A stretch of DNA of 64,000 nt from JAGQVA01 sp033764335 (GTDB taxonomy: Bacteria > Bacteroidota > Bacteroidia > J057), in the NCBI GenBank assembly GCA_033764335.1, contig JANRJC010000042.1:62001-126000 (forward strand). Reading direction: 5' to 3'. Below, piece by piece: positions 1 through 7,919 of this stretch. The notes under the pieces were generated by a model. The model saw only the letters and a list, made by a program, of their open reading frames with translations, searched no databases and was not told where the DNA came from. The position numbers and the translations under genes are program-made. How positions within the stretch are numbered: the first letter of the stretch is position 1; each line of letters starts with the position of its first letter.

Positions 1-308
1 CCATAGAAAAAACGGGTTTCGACAAATGTATTCGCCGGAGTTCCGGTTTGCGATTCAATTTGTTCCACAAACTTACCAAACCCTCCATTTACCTGAAGAC
101 CAAGCGGACGGGAGGTTTCGGTTTGAAGCGATAGATTGCCTCCGGGATGCACTCGTTGAAACTGCGTGACCCGGCTGGACAAATCTCCGATATAGGCTAT
201 CCCGGTAAGCCCCAGTCCCACCTGAAGCGGGTTTTTCGCAGATTTTGATTGAGCGGTAAGCGAAAAAGAGCAAAGTAGGGCAAAAGACAATAATAAGGTT
301 GTTTTCAT
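1..308 (-). CDS. Secreted, probably outer-membrane beta-barrel protein (5' part only)
   Basis: The frame is open from the ATG at 308 to the window edge, so only about the first 102 residues are visible. It begins with a clear signal peptide (MKTTLLLSFALLCSFSLTAQ), then a glycine-rich segment PLQVGLGLTGIAYIGDLSS that resembles the first strands of Bacteroidota outer-membrane barrel proteins. The start overlaps the stop of the upstream lipoprotein gene by one base (TAATG), which suggests translational coupling and a shared transcript. Barrel membership is inferred from composition only. The function is unknown and the C-terminus lies outside the window. Confidence 0.7.
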   Translation of the reverse strand, partial: MKTTLLLSFALLCSFSLTAQSKSAKNPLQVGLGLTGIAYIGDLSSRVTQFQRVHPGGNLSLQTETSRPLGLQVNGGFGKFVEQIESQTGTPANTFVETRFFY

Positions 309-835
309 TACATAATCACAATCGCAACGATTGTTGAAGCAGGTGAAATATCCGTTTTTAAAATAGGAGTTTTATTGAAATAAACAGCAGGTTTTTCTTT
401 TTCCCGAATCAGATAATGAACCGAGGGATGATCTATGGAAATAATATCCAGCAACTGATAATCTTCCAGCCAGGCGATATCCCAGGTTTCATCCATCGCC
501 TGAAGATCTCCGAAAGTCATACCAACATGGATAAGTTTCTGGGCGCGAAGCTCTGGCGTCTGAATTCGAATTCGGTTAACTTTTCCAGTTTGAAGAAAAT
601 CATCTTCCACATATACACGGCCTTTTCCATATTTGATAACGGAGGCCCGCCAGATAAAATCCTGTTCGTGAAACATCGTATCTCGCACAGAGTGGCCTTT
701 GAGCAGAACGGTCCCCTCGCGAGGCATGGGATCACCCAGTTTGAGGTAGCTTAAACCATTATCTCTCAGGTTCTTAGATCCTGTACAGCCCATTACAGAA
801 ACCCCTATTAGGGTAAGGAAAAAAAATACTCGCAT
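308..835 (-). CDS. Putative lipoprotein of unknown function
   Basis: A 175-residue protein. I start it at the ATG at 835 rather than the in-frame TTG at 841, because this gives a clean lipoprotein signal: MRVFFFLTLIGVSVMGC, with a lipobox-like VMGC and Cys17 as the predicted lipidated residue. The mature part has no motif I recognise. It contains a duplex-like pair of strands around residues 40-90 (LLKGHSVRDTMF, RVYVEDDFLQTGKVNRI) that may form a beta-rich fold. The stop overlaps the start of the next minus-strand gene, so the two probably act together at the cell envelope. The function is not known. Confidence 0.75.
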   Translation of the reverse strand: MRVFFFLTLIGVSVMGCTGSKNLRDNGLSYLKLGDPMPREGTVLLKGHSVRDTMFHEQDFIWRASVIKYGKGRVYVEDDFLQTGKVNRIRIQTPELRAQKLIHVGMTFGDLQAMDETWDIAWLEDYQLLDIISIDHPSVHYLIREKEKPAVYFNKTPILKTDISPASTIVAIVIM

Positions 836-979
836 ACACAAACCGTATCTTTTCCCGATATAACGAAAGATTTGGAAAATAGAGCATAATTCTTCGGAAG
901 AATTCCCTTGTGAGGCGAGTTATGCCGGTTAAGCAAGATTTGCCTTTTGTATAAAACAGATTTCCTGTACATTAGTATT

Positions 980-2620
980 ATGAATAAACTAATCAAGTAT
1001 TCCCTTTTCGGCTTTGCTTTTGTCATCATAGGTCTTCTGGCAGGATTTAAGATCAAAGACCGTGTGCCAGGCAGTACAATGGCCAGTATTGATACCGGCC
1101 TGAAAAAGCTGGAACAAACCTTTCTCTTTATTGAAAACAATTATGTGGAAGAACCTGACCACGACAAACTAGTGGATGATGCCATCCGGGGGTTGCTGGA
1201 AGGGTTGGATCCTCACTCTTTTTATATTCCTGCTTCCGAAATGAAACAAATGCAGGAACAACTTGACGGCAGTTTTGACGGTATCGGTATTCAGTTTGAT
1301 GTAGTGGACGACACGATTTATGTGGAAACTCCGATCAGCGGTGGCCCCAGCGAAAAACTGGGCATCATGGCGGGGGACCGTATCATCCGGGTTGATGGTG
1401 AAACGGTCGCCGGTACGGGGATTACCAATACCGAAGTTATGAGTAAGCTTAAAGGCGTCAAAGGTTCGGTCGTCAAGGTTTCCATTCTTCGCAGAGGGTA
1501 TAATGAACTACTGGATTTTGACATTGTACGTGATCGTATCCCGCTCAATAGTGTGGACTATTCCTACATGATCCGCGAAAAAACCGGCTATATACGGGTT
1601 ACTCGTTTTGCTGAAACCACTTTTTCAGAGTTTAAAACCGAGCTTGAAAAACTTCGGGCCGATGGCCTTGAAAACCTTATCCTCGACCTGCGCGGTAATC
1701 CGGGAGGATATATGACGATGGCCTATAAAATGGCGGATGAGTTTCTGTCTTCCGGGAAGTTGATTGTCACTACCGATGGCAGAATTCGTCAGAGCCAGCA
1801 GGAGTATCGCTCCAATTCTTCTGTCGGATTGTTTGAAAACGGGCCGCTGGTGATTCTATTGGATTATGGTTCCGCCTCAGCCAGTGAAATTGTCTCGGGC
1901 GCTGTTCAGGATCACGACCGTGGCCTGATTATCGGAGTGCGCTCCTTTGGCAAAGGATTGGTACAAATTCAGGAAGAATTTGAAGACGGGTCTGCCATTC
2001 GGATTGTTATTTCCAAATATTATACACCTTCGGGGCGCTGTATTCAGAAACCCTATGATAAAAGTACCGAAGATTACGAGCATGATATTGCGGACCGATT
2101 TGAATCCGGAGAAATTTTTGACGAATCCAAAATGCAGTTTCCCGATTCCCTCAAATATAAAACGATGGCAGGCCGTACCGTCTATGGCGGCGGTGGAATT
2201 TACCCCGATGTATTTGTTGCTGATGATACAACCGGCAATAGCAAATACTTCACCGACCTGCGGATAAAAGATATGTTCCGTCAGTTTTCCTTTTTTTATG
2301 TGGATAATCAGGATCGGCTGGAGAAAAAATATGACTCTCCGGCAAAATTCACCGCTAACTTTTCGGTGACACCTGAACTGGTAAAAGCATTCGCTGCATT
2401 TGCAGATACTAAAGGAGTAAAATTTGTGGAAGAAGACTACCTGCGTTCGAAAAACTATATTGACAATCGGATAAAAGCCTATATTGGTCGCAGATTATAC
2501 AATGATCCTGCATTTTTTCCTGTGCTGCACGAGACAGACAATGTAATTCAGAAAGCAATTGAATTGATGCCCGTGGCAGAAACATTGGAAAAAACGGGAA
2601 AACTTGTCGTGAATAAATAA
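980..2620 (+). CDS. S41 family C-terminal processing peptidase
   Basis: A 546-residue periplasmic serine protease of the CtpA/Prc family. The start at 980 (MNKLIKYSLFGFAF) is preferred over an in-frame codon 33 bases upstream because it directly precedes the N-terminal membrane anchor or signal (KYSLFGFAFVIIGLLAGF). A PDZ domain follows at about residues 75-170 (DGIGIQFDVVDDTIYVETPI, SGGPSEKLGIMAGDRIIRVD), then the S41 catalytic core. In GSASASE the nucleophile is Ser300, and the general base is Lys325 in SFGKG, with the 25-residue spacing usual for the family. The family trims or degrades envelope proteins bound through the PDZ domain. It is first in a tight run with the exonuclease and DUF2064 genes (4 and 6 bp gaps), which do not share an obvious pathway. 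Confidence 0.95.
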   Translation: MNKLIKYSLFGFAFVIIGLLAGFKIKDRVPGSTMASIDTGLKKLEQTFLFIENNYVEEPDHDKLVDDAIRGLLEGLDPHSFYIPASEMKQMQEQLDGSFDGIGIQFDVVDDTIYVETPISGGPSEKLGIMAGDRIIRVDGETVAGTGITNTEVMSKLKGVKGSVVKVSILRRGYNELLDFDIVRDRIPLNSVDYSYMIREKTGYIRVTRFAETTFSEFKTELEKLRADGLENLILDLRGNPGGYMTMAYKMADEFLSSGKLIVTTDGRIRQSQQEYRSNSSVGLFENGPLVILLDYGSASASEIVSGAVQDHDRGLIIGVRSFGKGLVQIQEEFEDGSAIRIVISKYYTPSGRCIQKPYDKSTEDYEHDIADRFESGEIFDESKMQFPDSLKYKTMAGRTVYGGGGIYPDVFVADDTTGNSKYFTDLRIKDMFRQFSFFYVDNQDRLEKKYDSPAKFTANFSVTPELVKAFAAFADTKGVKFVEEDYLRSKNYIDNRIKAYIGRRLYNDPAFFPVLHETDNVIQKAIELMPVAETLEKTGKLVVNK

Positions 2621-2624
2621 CCCC

Positions 2625-3350
2625 ATGTTTAATCAGCAGGAACTGGAAAATATTCTTTTCCTGGATGTGGAGACCGTACCCGTAGTCGCCACCTTTCAGG
2701 AATTGCCCGAACGGCTGCAGCCGTTGTGGGAAAAAAAGGCTGCTCAGTATCAGCGAAATGAACCCGAAAAATCCGGCGCAGAACTTTTTGCGGACAGGGC
2801 AGGTATTCATGCCGAGTTTGGGAAAATCGTCTGCATTTCGTGTGGTTACCTTCAGTTTGATGATTCCAATGTTCCGCACATTACCCTGAAATCCTATTTC
2901 GGTCCCGATGAGTTTACGGTACTGAAAGATTTTGGTCGTATGCTGGATAAATATACCTCTGTTAAAGAGGGCCGTAATATCTGCGCCCACAATGGAAAAG
3001 AATTTGATTTTCCCTATTTAGGCCGTCGGTTTGTGGTTCATGGCCTTAGCATACCGTATGTACTACGTGTTCAAGGGAAAAAACCGTGGGAAACAAGATT
3101 TCTCGATACCATGGATTTATGGAAATTTGGGGATTATAAGGCTTATACCAGCCTGGAATTGCTGTCGGCTATTCTGGGAATACCTTCTCCGAAAGACGAC
3201 CTCGACGGCAGCCAGGTAGCATCTGTGTTCTGGAAAGAAAAAGATTACGAACGAATCAAAAACTACTGTGAAAAAGATGTGCTGACAACCGCTCAGGTTT
3301 TACTTCGAATGAGCCGTCAGCCGCTTATTTCTGTAACCCCCGAAGTTTAA
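2625..3350 (+). CDS. Predicted 3'-5' exonuclease, PolB-like (PF10108 type)
   Basis: A 241-residue DEDD-type exonuclease resembling the proofreading domain of family B DNA polymerases but free-standing. The three exonuclease motifs can be read in order: Exo I FLDVETVP near residue 13, Exo II CAHNGKEFDFPYLGRR near residue 125, and Exo III YCEKDVLTTAQ near residue 206 with its aspartate. The length is normal for the family and there is no polymerase domain. It starts 4 bp after the S41 protease stop. The cellular substrate is unknown for this family; a role in nucleic acid processing is inferred from the conserved metal-binding acidic residues. Confidence 0.88.
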   Translation: MFNQQELENILFLDVETVPVVATFQELPERLQPLWEKKAAQYQRNEPEKSGAELFADRAGIHAEFGKIVCISCGYLQFDDSNVPHITLKSYFGPDEFTVLKDFGRMLDKYTSVKEGRNICAHNGKEFDFPYLGRRFVVHGLSIPYVLRVQGKKPWETRFLDTMDLWKFGDYKAYTSLELLSAILGIPSPKDDLDGSQVASVFWKEKDYERIKNYCEKDVLTTAQVLLRMSRQPLISVTPEV

Positions 3351-3356
3351 TCCTAT

Positions 3357-3968
3357 ATGAGTGACAATCGTCTCCTCTTGATTTTTGTCAAACATCCCGA
3401 GCCGGGGAAAGTAAAAACCCGGCTGGCTGAGGGCATGGGAGAAAAAAAAGCGCTGGAGATTTACGAGAAATTGCTGGAATATACCTGTGAGATTACTCGT
3501 AAGGTGGACGCGGAAAAGGTCATTTTTTATGGAAATGATATTCCCCTCACCGACCGCTGGTCTGAAGAGGGTTATACCCGTATGGCACAAGATGGCCCTA
3601 ACCTCGGTGCCCGGATGCAGGAAGCTTTTCGCTGGGGCTGGCGTCAGGGATTTAGCAAAATTATAATCATCGGCAGCGACTGTCCGGGACTCACACGCCG
3701 GAAACTGGAAGATGCATTTTCTCATCTCGACAGTTACACAACTGTATTGGGACCAGCAAAAGACGGCGGGTATTATCTTCTGGGTATGAACCGGCCTTTT
3801 CCGGCTATTTTTCAAAACAAAAACTGGAGCACAGACACGGTTCTGCAAGACTCTTTAGCCGATTTGCGAATCGCGAACCGCTCCTTTTTCCTTCTTCCGG
3901 AGTTGTCGGACGTTGACACAAAGGATGATCTGAAAGGAACTTTTCTGGAAAAATACCTCGAAGATTAG
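3357..3968 (+). CDS. DUF2064 / TIGR04282 glycosyltransferase-like protein
   Basis: A 203-residue protein with the nucleotide-diphospho-sugar transferase fold of the DUF2064 family. Family hallmarks are LLLIFVKHPEPGKVKTRLAE at the N-terminus (residues 6-25, a nucleotide-binding loop), a central IIIGSDCPGLT (about residues 102-112) holding the metal-binding aspartate, and LGPAKDGGYYLLGM (about 131-144). Some homologues act in arsenosugar synthesis, but most are uncharacterised and there is no arsenic gene nearby, so I do not assign a substrate. It lies 6 bp after the exonuclease gene and is the last gene of the operon that starts at 980. Confidence 0.85.
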   Translation: MSDNRLLLIFVKHPEPGKVKTRLAEGMGEKKALEIYEKLLEYTCEITRKVDAEKVIFYGNDIPLTDRWSEEGYTRMAQDGPNLGARMQEAFRWGWRQGFSKIIIIGSDCPGLTRRKLEDAFSHLDSYTTVLGPAKDGGYYLLGMNRPFPAIFQNKNWSTDTVLQDSLADLRIANRSFFLLPELSDVDTKDDLKGTFLEKYLED

Positions 3969-3977
3969 GGTGTATAT

Positions 3978-4325
3978 TTAAAACCAGAATCCTCGTTTTT
4001 TAAGTTTTACCCAAAGGCCCCGGTTCTCAATTTTAATTTCATAAGTCTCCACAAAATAGCCACCGCTATCGGAATTTCCCGTTTCCAGATCAAAGGCGAA
4101 ACGATGCCAGGGACATACTATCTGATTATGTTCGTTAATCCGACCTTCGGCAAGGGGGCCTCCGGAATGAGGACAGCGAGTACTAAGCGCAAAAATTTTT
4201 CCCTTATGCCGGATCAGGCAAAGGTTTTTCCCTTCGGTTTTACTTTGTCTTATGACCGTTTCGTCGCCTTCCAGTAGCGATTTTACGGGAATATCGGAAA
4301 TCCGGTACCATTCGTATCTGGGCAT
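3978..4325 (-). CDS. Rieske [2Fe-2S] domain protein
   Basis: A 115-residue soluble Rieske protein of the ferredoxin / nitrite reductase small subunit type. The cluster ligands are complete: C51-P-H53 and C71-P-W-H74, in CPHSGGPLAEG and CPWHRFAFDLETG. There is no membrane segment or signal peptide, so it should be cytoplasmic and act as an electron carrier for a partner oxygenase or reductase. No such partner is encoded next to it: the neighbours are a DUF2064 gene (convergent) and a signalling operon (divergent). The redox partner therefore cannot be named from context. Confidence 0.92.
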   Translation of the reverse strand: MPRYEWYRISDIPVKSLLEGDETVIRQSKTEGKNLCLIRHKGKIFALSTRCPHSGGPLAEGRINEHNQIVCPWHRFAFDLETGNSDSGGYFVETYEIKIENRGLWVKLKKRGFWF

Positions 4326-4385
4326 GGATGAATATAGAGAATATCGGTCGGTTTTTTATTACTTTTGGTGCGTTAATTATAAAGA

Positions 4386-6461
4386 GTGAAACCTGGAATC
4401 ATCAACGGAATTATTCTGACAATGGCCATCCTCTTGTGGATGGTGCTGCTGACGTTTCATTTAATGCAGCAGGTTGTCTCCGTATTCCCCGAAGATAAGG
4501 CAGGTATTCTGGTGGGTGGATTCTGGTTTAAGGTGAGTCTGGTGGGTTTTCTCCTCACCAATACCCTGTTTATCAGTCGTATTTTCGCCAATATTGAAAA
4601 ACTACATGTAACAACTCTTCTCTGGCGGTTGTTTATGATCGGTATGATTGGCATTACGGTCATCATGGTCATTACTTTTGCCAATAAAATCACGGAATCG
4701 CTGGTTATCCATAAATATCTGGGGCCGGTATTTTTTGGATTAGGTCTATACGCGCTTCTGATATTTTTCCTTTCCGCCGTTTTTATTTTCCGGCGGTTTA
4801 TTCTTTATCCGCGAACAAGGCGGAAAATGATTTTCTGGCGTCTGTTTCTGGGGTTTTTATACCTCTCTTTATTGTTCCCATTTGAATGGAGGGGCATTTC
4901 TGTTGGCGTGTATGTAGTACTTTCGTATATCCCGATTTCGATTATTACACTGATATTGTCGGGTAATGTTCGTTGGATTGCCTACCTCAATTTTAACCAG
5001 AAACTGCGGGCTTTAGGATTGTTTGGGCTTATTATGATTGTGATTATCACCTATCTTGTCGCCGCCCGAAGATTACCTATACAATTAGGGGTTACTTCCA
5101 ATGATTATTTAAACACGCAGTTTTTCCAGTATATTATTCTGTTTTCGGTTATATATAGCACGTTTTCGATTCTGGTTTTGTTCTTTAACCTGCCTACCTC
5201 TTCCATCTTTGAGATGCAGAGTTTCGAAATCGCCTCGTTCAGCAAAATCAATCAGTCAATCCAATCCAATCTGGATCATGCCGACATCATGAATACGCTG
5301 CTCGACGCAAGTATCATGGCCGCTAACGCTAAAGCAGGTTGGATTGAAATGATTTCGGAAGACTCCGGCGTGCCGGAGGTACGCATTTGTAAAACCATTT
5401 CTGTAAAAGAAACCCAGATCATCCACCAGCCGGTGGATCTGACCCAAAAAATTCTACAGGACCGCAAATACCTGCTGGTAAGAAATACCCGGCGGCGGCG
5501 TTCCTTTGGAAACCCTTCAGGAAATACCGAATCCCGCTACCGATGTTTGTTAGGAGTACCAATTATTTCCAATAGCCAAGCTTATGGGGTCATTTATGTA
5601 GTCAATGATCTGGTCAATTCTTTTGAAGATGTCACGGTTCAATCGCTCGTATCTTTTGCAGAGCAGGCAGGGATTGCATTGGAAAATGCTAAACTTGTCC
5701 GCAACTCCATTGAACTGGAGCGTTATCAGGAGCAGTTGAAAATTGCCAAAGAAGTTCAAAATCAACTTCTTCCCCGCAACCTCCCGTTTTCGGAGGCGGT
5801 CGAATTTATTGCAATGAGTGAAAACGCGCAGGAAGTCGGAGGGGATTATTTTGATGTCATTCAATCCAAAGAACATATCTATAAGGTTGCAATAGGCGAT
5901 GTTTCCGGTAAAGGAACTACGGCAGCTTTTTATATGGCCGAGACCAAAGGTATTTTCCATGCACTTGCCCGTCTGGAACTTAGCGTCAGGCAGTTTATTA
6001 TCACTGCCAACCAGGCCCTTTCCGAATGTATGCAGAAGGGATTTTTTATGACGCTGACATACCTGGAAATCAATACCCAAAAGCGAGAAGTGGAGATGAT
6101 CCGCGCCGGGCATTGCCCTGCCTTTTTTTACGATATGCAGGCCGATAAAATCCGCATGTTGAGGGAAGGAACACTGGGACTGGGCATTGTTCGCGATATG
6201 AGTTTTGGTAAATTTCTTCAGGAAACGCAAAAAATCGCTTATCACTATGGCGATATGCTGGTGCTCTATACAGATGGAATTTTAGAGGCCCGTAATGCTG
6301 CCGGCGAAGAATATGGTTATGAACGACTGGAAGCCGAAATCAAAAAAAACAAAAATGCATCTGCCGCAGAAGTAGCTGCTGGTATCGTCAATTCAGTAAA
6401 GGATTTTGCCCAGGCAGACATTGATGATGACTATACAGTCCTGATTATCAGGTTCCGATAA
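4386..6461 (+). CDS. Membrane GAF-SpoIIE (RsbU-type) protein phosphatase
   Basis: A 691-residue PP2C-type serine phosphatase. It starts with GTG at 4386; an ATG 12 codons later is an alternative. Residues 1-285 contain about eight hydrophobic helices, for example LTMAILLWMVLLTFHLM and LFMIGMIGITVIMVITFA. A GAF domain follows at about 290-445, then a SpoIIE phosphatase domain at about 460-691 with the metal-binding motifs EVGGDYFD, AIGDVSGKGTTAAFYMA, LYTDGILEARN and the final DDDYTVLIIR. The membrane part probably senses a signal and controls dephosphorylation of the STAS protein encoded next. A TACTTTTG box at 4360-4367 fits the Bacteroidota -7 element and would give a very short leader. Confidence 0.93.
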   Translation: MKPGIINGIILTMAILLWMVLLTFHLMQQVVSVFPEDKAGILVGGFWFKVSLVGFLLTNTLFISRIFANIEKLHVTTLLWRLFMIGMIGITVIMVITFANKITESLVIHKYLGPVFFGLGLYALLIFFLSAVFIFRRFILYPRTRRKMIFWRLFLGFLYLSLLFPFEWRGISVGVYVVLSYIPISIITLILSGNVRWIAYLNFNQKLRALGLFGLIMIVIITYLVAARRLPIQLGVTSNDYLNTQFFQYIILFSVIYSTFSILVLFFNLPTSSIFEMQSFEIASFSKINQSIQSNLDHADIMNTLLDASIMAANAKAGWIEMISEDSGVPEVRICKTISVKETQIIHQPVDLTQKILQDRKYLLVRNTRRRRSFGNPSGNTESRYRCLLGVPIISNSQAYGVIYVVNDLVNSFEDVTVQSLVSFAEQAGIALENAKLVRNSIELERYQEQLKIAKEVQNQLLPRNLPFSEAVEFIAMSENAQEVGGDYFDVIQSKEHIYKVAIGDVSGKGTTAAFYMAETKGIFHALARLELSVRQFIITANQALSECMQKGFFMTLTYLEINTQKREVEMIRAGHCPAFFYDMQADKIRMLREGTLGLGIVRDMSFGKFLQETQKIAYHYGDMLVLYTDGILEARNAAGEEYGYERLEAEIKKNKNASAAEVAAGIVNSVKDFAQADIDDDYTVLIIRFR

Positions 6462-6494
6462 AACATTAAAAACTATTTGCCGTAATACGAAAAA

Positions 6495-6827
6495 ATGGAA
6501 ATCAGGGAACAGATTAACGAGAATTATACCACACTTTGCCCGGTAGGAGAACTGGATGCAAACTCTTCTATCCATCTGGATGAAAAAATTTCATCCCTGA
6601 TTCAAAACGGAAAAGTACACATTCACGTAGATTGCAGGGATGTTTCGTATATGTCAAGTGCCGGGCTGGGAGTGTTTATTTCTCATTTGGAAGAAATTTC
6701 GGCTAGATCAGGAAAACTGATTCTTTCTAATCTTAACCCCGGTGTTTTTGATGTTTTTGATCTTTTAGGACTAAATCAACTGGTAACAATCGCTGAAGAC
6801 GGCGATGATATTGGAAAATATTTTTAG
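6495..6827 (+). CDS. STAS domain anti-anti-sigma-factor-like protein
   Basis: A 110-residue single STAS domain, the length of SpoIIAA/RsbV proteins. The phosphorylation loop reads VSYMSSAGLGVFISHL (residues 50-65): the usual DSSGLG is MSSAGLG here, keeping the serine pair (Ser54/Ser55) that the partner kinase modifies but losing the preceding aspartate. It sits between its presumed phosphatase (upstream, 33 bp) and its presumed kinase (downstream, 5 bp), the classic order of a partner-switching operon. In the dephosphorylated form such proteins bind and sequester the kinase. The downstream target in this organism is unknown. Confidence 0.93.
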   Translation: MEIREQINENYTTLCPVGELDANSSIHLDEKISSLIQNGKVHIHVDCRDVSYMSSAGLGVFISHLEEISARSGKLILSNLNPGVFDVFDLLGLNQLVTIAEDGDDIGKYF

Positions 6828-6832
6828 ACTGA

Positions 6833-7258
6833 ATGAAGGCATACCTCAGAGTAAGGTGTAACAAAGAATACCTGGCTACAATCCGGGAATTTGTAAAAGA
6901 CCGACTGACGGATCTGAAGGTGACAGGAAAAGTCTCCAACCAGATTGTACTTGCTGTAGATGAAGCTTGTGCCAATTGTATGATCCACCAGCATCAATGC
7001 GACAACTTTTCCACAATCGAAGTGGCTATCTATCGCGAAAAAGGCACCCTCTATACGGAGATTACCGATACAGGTAAGGCCTTCCCCATTCATGAATATG
7101 AACCCAAACAACTCGACGACATCGTTAAAGATGGCATGAAAGGGGGACTAGGCATAAACCTCATCCGTAAAATTATGGATGAAATTCAAATCGAAGAAAA
7201 ACGCGATTGTTTTGTTTATCGCCTCGGTAAACGCATAGACCCCAATCACCCGCTTTAA
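6833..7258 (+). CDS. RsbW/SpoIIAB-type serine kinase (HATPase_c)
   Basis: A 141-residue GHKL ATPase of the anti-sigma-factor serine kinase type. The N box is VDEACAN (Glu44, Asn48), the G1 box is DTG (Asp79) and the G2 box is GGLGINL (104-110), so ATP binding should be intact. It follows the STAS gene by 5 bp and its stop overlaps the convergent YceI gene by 4 bp. In the classical system the protein either phosphorylates the STAS antagonist or binds a sigma factor. Sigma-B-like factors are not typical of Bacteroidota and none is encoded here, so the regulated partner is open. Confidence 0.92.
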   Translation: MKAYLRVRCNKEYLATIREFVKDRLTDLKVTGKVSNQIVLAVDEACANCMIHQHQCDNFSTIEVAIYREKGTLYTEITDTGKAFPIHEYEPKQLDDIVKDGMKGGLGINLIRKIMDEIQIEEKRDCFVYRLGKRIDPNHPL

Positions 7259-7785
7259 TTTTCCACTGCTATCTGGAAGGTGATTTTTACATCATCTCCC
7301 ATTACCCAGTTTCTTTTACCTACCTCATAATCCAAGCGGTTGACGGTAAAAGTCCCCTTAAAAACTTTGTTTTCAAAAGTAAACGGAATCGTAACGGTTT
7401 TGGAAACCTTTTTAATTGTAAAAGTCCCTGTTACGGAATACCCCTGCGCAGTTTTGGTGATTTGGGTAGAAACAAATTTTATGAGTGGGTAATTTTTGAC
7501 ATCCAGATAATGTTCGCTCCGAAGATCATTATCTCTCATGTTGATTCCGGTATTGATCGAAGCTGCTTCCACGGAGGCGCTTATTTTTCCGGCAGCGGGA
7601 TTCTGAGGATCAAAATCAATACTGCCTTTAAGCCCTGTAAAACTGCCCTCCGTATTGATACCCGCGTTTTTTATGGTAAAATTTACTGAGGAATTCTCCG
7701 TATTGATTTTCCAGAGGGTTAAAACGCGAAATGCAAACAGACTAAGGGAAAAAAACAGGAGGGGAAATACAAGTAGGTTTTTCAT
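7255..7785 (-). CDS. YceI family periplasmic lipid-binding protein
   Basis: A 176-residue protein with a signal peptide (KNLLVFPLLFFSLSLFAF) followed by the YceI lipocalin-like barrel. Typical family segments are WKINTENSSVNFTIKN (residues about 25-40), GLKGSIDFDPQNP, the conserved MRDNDLRSEHYLDVKNYPLI (about 80-100), and GTFTIKKVSKTVTIPF. Family members bind polyisoprenoid-type lipids in the periplasm; the ligand here is inferred only from the family. The gene is convergent with the RsbW-type kinase gene, overlapping it by 4 bp, and divergent from htrA. Confidence 0.92.
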   Translation of the reverse strand: MKNLLVFPLLFFSLSLFAFRVLTLWKINTENSSVNFTIKNAGINTEGSFTGLKGSIDFDPQNPAAGKISASVEAASINTGINMRDNDLRSEHYLDVKNYPLIKFVSTQITKTAQGYSVTGTFTIKKVSKTVTIPFTFENKVFKGTFTVNRLDYEVGKRNWVMGDDVKITFQIAVEN

Positions 7786-7919
7786 AAAAACTAAATTGGT
7801 AAGGATTATTTGGGAAATAAAAACGTTAAAATTTTCTTAAAGTCATATAATCGTAAACCGGATAGGATCATCCCGCGTAAATTTAACGTCATAGTAAGGA
7901 ACGTAAGACATATTTATCT

